NCBI GenBank assembly: GCA_938083405.1 | Contig: CALKCV010000320.1 | Location: 1-7,036, forward strand | Reading direction: 5' to 3' | DNA length: 7,036 nt | Source: an uncultured Microcoleaceae cyanobacterium | GTDB taxonomy: Bacteria; Cyanobacteriota; Cyanobacteriia; Cyanobacteriales; Microcoleaceae | Part shown: piece by piece, positions 5,615 through 7,036 of the stretch | How positions within the stretch are numbered: position 1 is the first letter of the stretch | Layout: each line of letters begins with the position of its first letter | Translations under genes and position numbers: made by a program | The notes under the pieces: model-generated | Told to the model about the DNA's origin: nothing | The model's database searches: none | The model's input: the letters and a program-made list of their open reading frames with translations, nothing else

Positions 5615-5666
5615 TGTTACATCTCCCAGAAGGAAAAAGGCGAGAAGGCATCCGCAAAGCGGGGCG
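5585..5666. repeat. Perfect 19-bp inverted repeat overlapping the right end of copy 2
   Basis: CGCCCCGCTTTGCGGATGC at 5585-5603 is the exact reverse complement of 5648-5666, with a 44-base spacer. The left arm overlaps the right terminal repeat of copy 2, so the same bases can pair either with 5421-5439 or with 5648-5666. Confidence 0.75.
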
Positions 5667-5760
5667 GAAAGCGAAGCGGGCCCGAGGGCTTACGTTCCTC
5701 CAAAACCAACCGCAGGAGCGATGTTGCATGCCGCTTGCGCTTCGCCTTCGCTTCTCAATT
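5620..5760. repeat. GC-rich dispersed repeat, copy A
   Basis: CATCTCCCAGAAGG at 5620-5633 and GAAGCGGGCCCGAGGGCTTA (from 5673), continuing as CGTTCCTC to 5700, recur at 6721-6801 with minor changes. GCGATGTTGCAT also appears in both copies but in a different order. The segment 5728-5753 is a run of CGCTT/GCGCTT/CGCCTT units. Forward open frames crossing this region are products of repeat composition and are not called as genes. Confidence 0.65.
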
Positions 5761-5775
5761 TAATTCAAAGACCGA

Positions 5776-6276
5776 CTACCCCAGGACGGGCACTGGCGAC
5801 TTAAAATAACCGGTCTGATGGTTAATTTGCAGGGTGTCTCCTTCTAAGAGGGCGATCGCTATATTATCCCCTACCACGGACATTTCTACTCCTTGGTCTG
5901 GGAGATTATCGCTAAATCGAATTGAACCACCGGGGTTAAACAGGACTACTTCTTCTTCTGCGAGTACGGCAGTTACTTCTGGTAAGGAGAGGATCTGCAC
6001 GATGTAGGTGCAAAACGGCAGTCGGACGAGAATTTGACCGGTATGAAGAGATATGGCGGCTAACTGTTGTTCGACTCCGATCCAAACGGTGTTTTGGGTA
6101 GCTGACGCGACGACGATCGGTTCGAGTTTATCGCTTTTCCAACTGAGTCCGTAACTGCCTAGATTTTCACCTAAGTCTAAGAGGGCAAATTGGCCCGAGG
6201 AGTCGCGATCGACGATTTTTCGTACTCCTTCGAGTTGCTGGAATTGCGATTCGCTAATGGGTTGAATTGAAATCAT
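5776..6276 (-). CDS. Hypothetical beta-rich protein, coupled to the upstream 124-residue gene
   Basis: The 166-residue product is not one I recognise. It is acidic and strand-rich, with alternating hydrophobic segments such as NTVWIGVEQQLAAISLHTGQ (62-81), VTAVLAEEEVVLFNPGGS (101-118) and MSVVGDNIAIALLEGDTLQI (132-151). The spacing resembles blades of a small beta-propeller (PQQ- or WD-like), an impression from pattern only. No signal peptide or membrane helix is seen, so it is probably cytoplasmic. Its ATG overlaps the stop of the preceding gene (ATGA at 6273-6276), implying translational coupling and a shared function. If the upstream gene is a toxin, this could be its immunity protein. After its stop (5776-5778) the GC-rich repeat begins. 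Confidence 0.7.
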   Translation of the reverse strand: MISIQPISESQFQQLEGVRKIVDRDSSGQFALLDLGENLGSYGLSWKSDKLEPIVVASATQNTVWIGVEQQLAAISLHTGQILVRLPFCTYIVQILSLPEVTAVLAEEEVVLFNPGGSIRFSDNLPDQGVEMSVVGDNIAIALLEGDTLQINHQTGYFKSPVPVLG

Positions 6277-6647
6277 GGCTCTTGTTTGTAAATTAAGACA
6301 ACGATAGAGGTGACTTGAGGGATGGCGAATAGGTCGCCACCGGGATAGTAGTACCTAACTATAATAGCTCCTGTCGTCTCGGGTCCGCTAACTTCAACTT
6401 TTCTGGATATGTTAATGCCGTATTGGGTGATTTTTCTGCTATTGGGCACTTCTGGAGCGTTTAATCCTTCGTGAAAGATTTGTAGCAAGCGTTCTCTCCC
6501 ACTGGCTGCTTCCTCAATTCCCAATGTCTTGAGGTTTTCTAGGTTGTCGTTAGAACGTCTGGCGTTAGTGGGGGTTGAGGTGACGCGACCGAAAAAGAAG
6601 TCAAATTTGCTTTCGTTTACTGTAAATCCATTTCCCTGAATTGTCAT
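6273..6647 (-). CDS. Hypothetical protein, possibly a polymorphic-toxin-like module
   Basis: The 124-residue protein has the pattern SKFDFFFGRVTSTPTNARRS (13-32), then NDNLENLKTLGI and GRERLLQIFHEGL (50-62), with a strand-rich C-terminal part ending VRYYYPGGDLFAIPQVTSIV (97-116). The layout with FxFFFGRV, NxxRS, LGI, then G...LLxxF resembles, from memory, C-terminal modules of contact-dependent or polymorphic toxins, but I cannot name the family and no catalytic residues are certain. It lacks a secretion leader or translocation domain. It is coupled by an ATGA overlap to the 166-residue gene. The ATG at 6647 has no strong ribosome-binding site; a short hairpin and a weak promoter lie upstream. 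Confidence 0.65.
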   Translation of the reverse strand: MTIQGNGFTVNESKFDFFFGRVTSTPTNARRSNDNLENLKTLGIEEAASGRERLLQIFHEGLNAPEVPNSRKITQYGINISRKVEVSGPETTGAIIVRYYYPGGDLFAIPQVTSIVVLIYKQEP

Positions 6648-6665
6648 GCTTTTTTGGTAGTTTCG

Positions 6666-6684
6666 GCTCTCTTTTAAGGAGAGC
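6666..6684. promoter_or_regulatory. Small hairpin in the leader of the 124-residue gene
   Basis: GCTCTC (6666-6671) pairs with GAGAGC (6679-6684) around TTTTAAG. On the minus strand it would sit in the leader 19 bases before ATG 6647. Read on the + strand it is followed by TTTTAT, so it might instead be a weak terminator in that direction. The function is uncertain. Confidence 0.3.
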
Positions 6685-6691
6685 TTTTATA

Positions 6692-6720
6692 ATAGTACCA
6701 TTAGGCGATCGCTCTTTCAA
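6692..6720 (-). promoter_or_regulatory. Possible promoter for the 124/166-residue gene pair
   Basis: On the minus strand TTGAAA (6720-6715) and TACTAT (6697-6692) are 17 bases apart; an alternative -10, TATTAT, lies at 6694-6689. The match is moderate. The -35 lies at the edge of repeat copy B and a HIP1 site falls in the spacer. Confidence 0.3.
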
Positions 6721-6801
6721 CATCTCCCAGAAGGGAAAAGCGATGTTGCATCCTAGGGCGCTGCGCGCCATTCGAAGCGGCCCGGAGGGCTTACGCTCCT
6801 C
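6721..6801. repeat. GC-rich dispersed repeat, copy B
   Basis: This copy shares CATCTCCCAGAAGG at its left end and GAAGCGGCCCGGAGGGCTTA, continuing as CGCTCCTC to 6801, at its right end with copy A (5620-5700). The middle differs and contains the hairpin GGCGC-TGC-GCGCC at 6757-6769. It interrupts the minus-strand open frame described next. Confidence 0.65.
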
Positions 6802-7036
6802 AAACGCGGTTTGTTTTGGAGAGGCGATCGCCCGTTCTAGGTAAAGCTTAACGTTTTGTAAACTGAAAGCTTTTGGTGTTCCCAAGAAATCGATCGCCGC
6901 AGTAAGTTTTTGCTTCTCCCTTGTAGCTGCTGAAATACTTATTAGGAACATACAAAGCGAAATTGCTGGTAGAATATTCATACCTGGGACGAAAATCTTC
7001 GATCGCTTATGTTTACTTTCGGCTGACTTTCCCAAG

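Larger units (their letters stand above)
769..6831. repeat. HIP1 octamers (GCGATCGC), ten dispersed copies
   Basis: Perfect copies start at 769, 1424, 3510, 4352, 4936, 5036, 5266, 5852, 6705 and 6824. They fall both inside genes and between them. This density, about one per 700 bases, is the clearest sign that the DNA is cyanobacterial. Both the intact genes and the degraded right half carry them, so neither part looks freshly acquired from a non-cyanobacterial donor. Confidence 0.9.
6601..6981 (-). pseudogene. Doubtful ORF with a signal-peptide-like start, running into a repeat
   Basis: From ATG 6981 the minus strand reads MNILPAISLCMFLISISAAT, like a short hydrophobic export signal, then KLTAAIDFLG and LQNVKLYLERAIAS, which looks protein-like. 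After about 6830 the frame translates repeat copy B and the promoter region of the next gene, and it overlaps that gene by 47 bases, so the C-terminal part is unlikely to be natural. The frame stays open upstream to a TTG at 7035, so the true start could also lie nearer the window edge. I read it as the 5' part of a gene truncated by the repeat, or as non-coding; I recognise no family. Confidence 0.25.

Noticed and set aside
5489..5809. Plus-strand ORF of 106 codons
   Set aside because: It lies almost wholly in repeat copy 2 and the GC-rich repeat, with low-complexity basic residues and no ribosome-binding site.

Overview
The window reads as a stretch of cyanobacterial chromosome, most likely from a filamentous, repeat-rich lineage. 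The main evidence is the density of the HIP1 octamer GCGATCGC: I count ten perfect copies in 7 kb, where a random sequence would have about 0.1. Heptamer tandem repeats, dispersed hairpin repeats and cyanobacteria-typical families (DUF4058, DUF433, DUF4007, a PilH/PixH-type receiver, a double-domain SagB-like nitroreductase) support this. The lineage within cyanobacteria is inference.

Layout, left to right. (1) Positions 3-41 hold the acidic C-terminal tail of an upstream gene. (2) 91-1623 (+) encodes a two-domain SagB/ThcOx-type FMN dehydrogenase. (3) 1706-2071 (+) encodes a stand-alone CheY-like response regulator. (4) 2072-2193 is an inverted repeat plus six heptamer repeats, followed by a DUF4007 gene at 2194-3066 (+). 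(5) 3081-3255 is copy 1 of a non-coding element with terminal inverted repeats. (6) 3325-3664 (+) is a DUF433 antitoxin-like gene broken by one extra T right after its start, followed by small ORF debris. (7) 3873-4667 (+) is a DUF4058 gene with a clear promoter and a strong intrinsic terminator. (8) 4756-4891 is a palindromic MITE-like element. (9) 4955-5349 (-) is a VapBC-type pair whose PIN toxin gene appears to have lost its middle. (10) 5421-5614 is copy 2 of the inverted-repeat element, joined to more GC-rich repeats up to about 5760. (11) 5776-6647 (-) is a translationally coupled pair of unrecognised genes, the upstream one faintly resembling a polymorphic-toxin module. (12) 6601-6981 (-) is a doubtful ORF running through another repeat.

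The left part (SagB-like enzyme, receiver, DUF4007) looks like intact accessory genes. From about 3.07 kb rightwards the window is an accessory graveyard of toxin-antitoxin and toxin-like genes interleaved with short mobile-looking repeats. Two toxin-antitoxin components are visibly damaged there. No complete known defence or biosynthetic operon is present: the SagB-like enzyme has no YcaO partner or precursor peptide in view, and DUF4007 has no sulfur-transfer partner in view. The most interesting signals are the paired inverted-repeat elements, with compensatory changes and swapped ends, the internally deleted PIN gene, and the coupled 124/166-residue gene pair.
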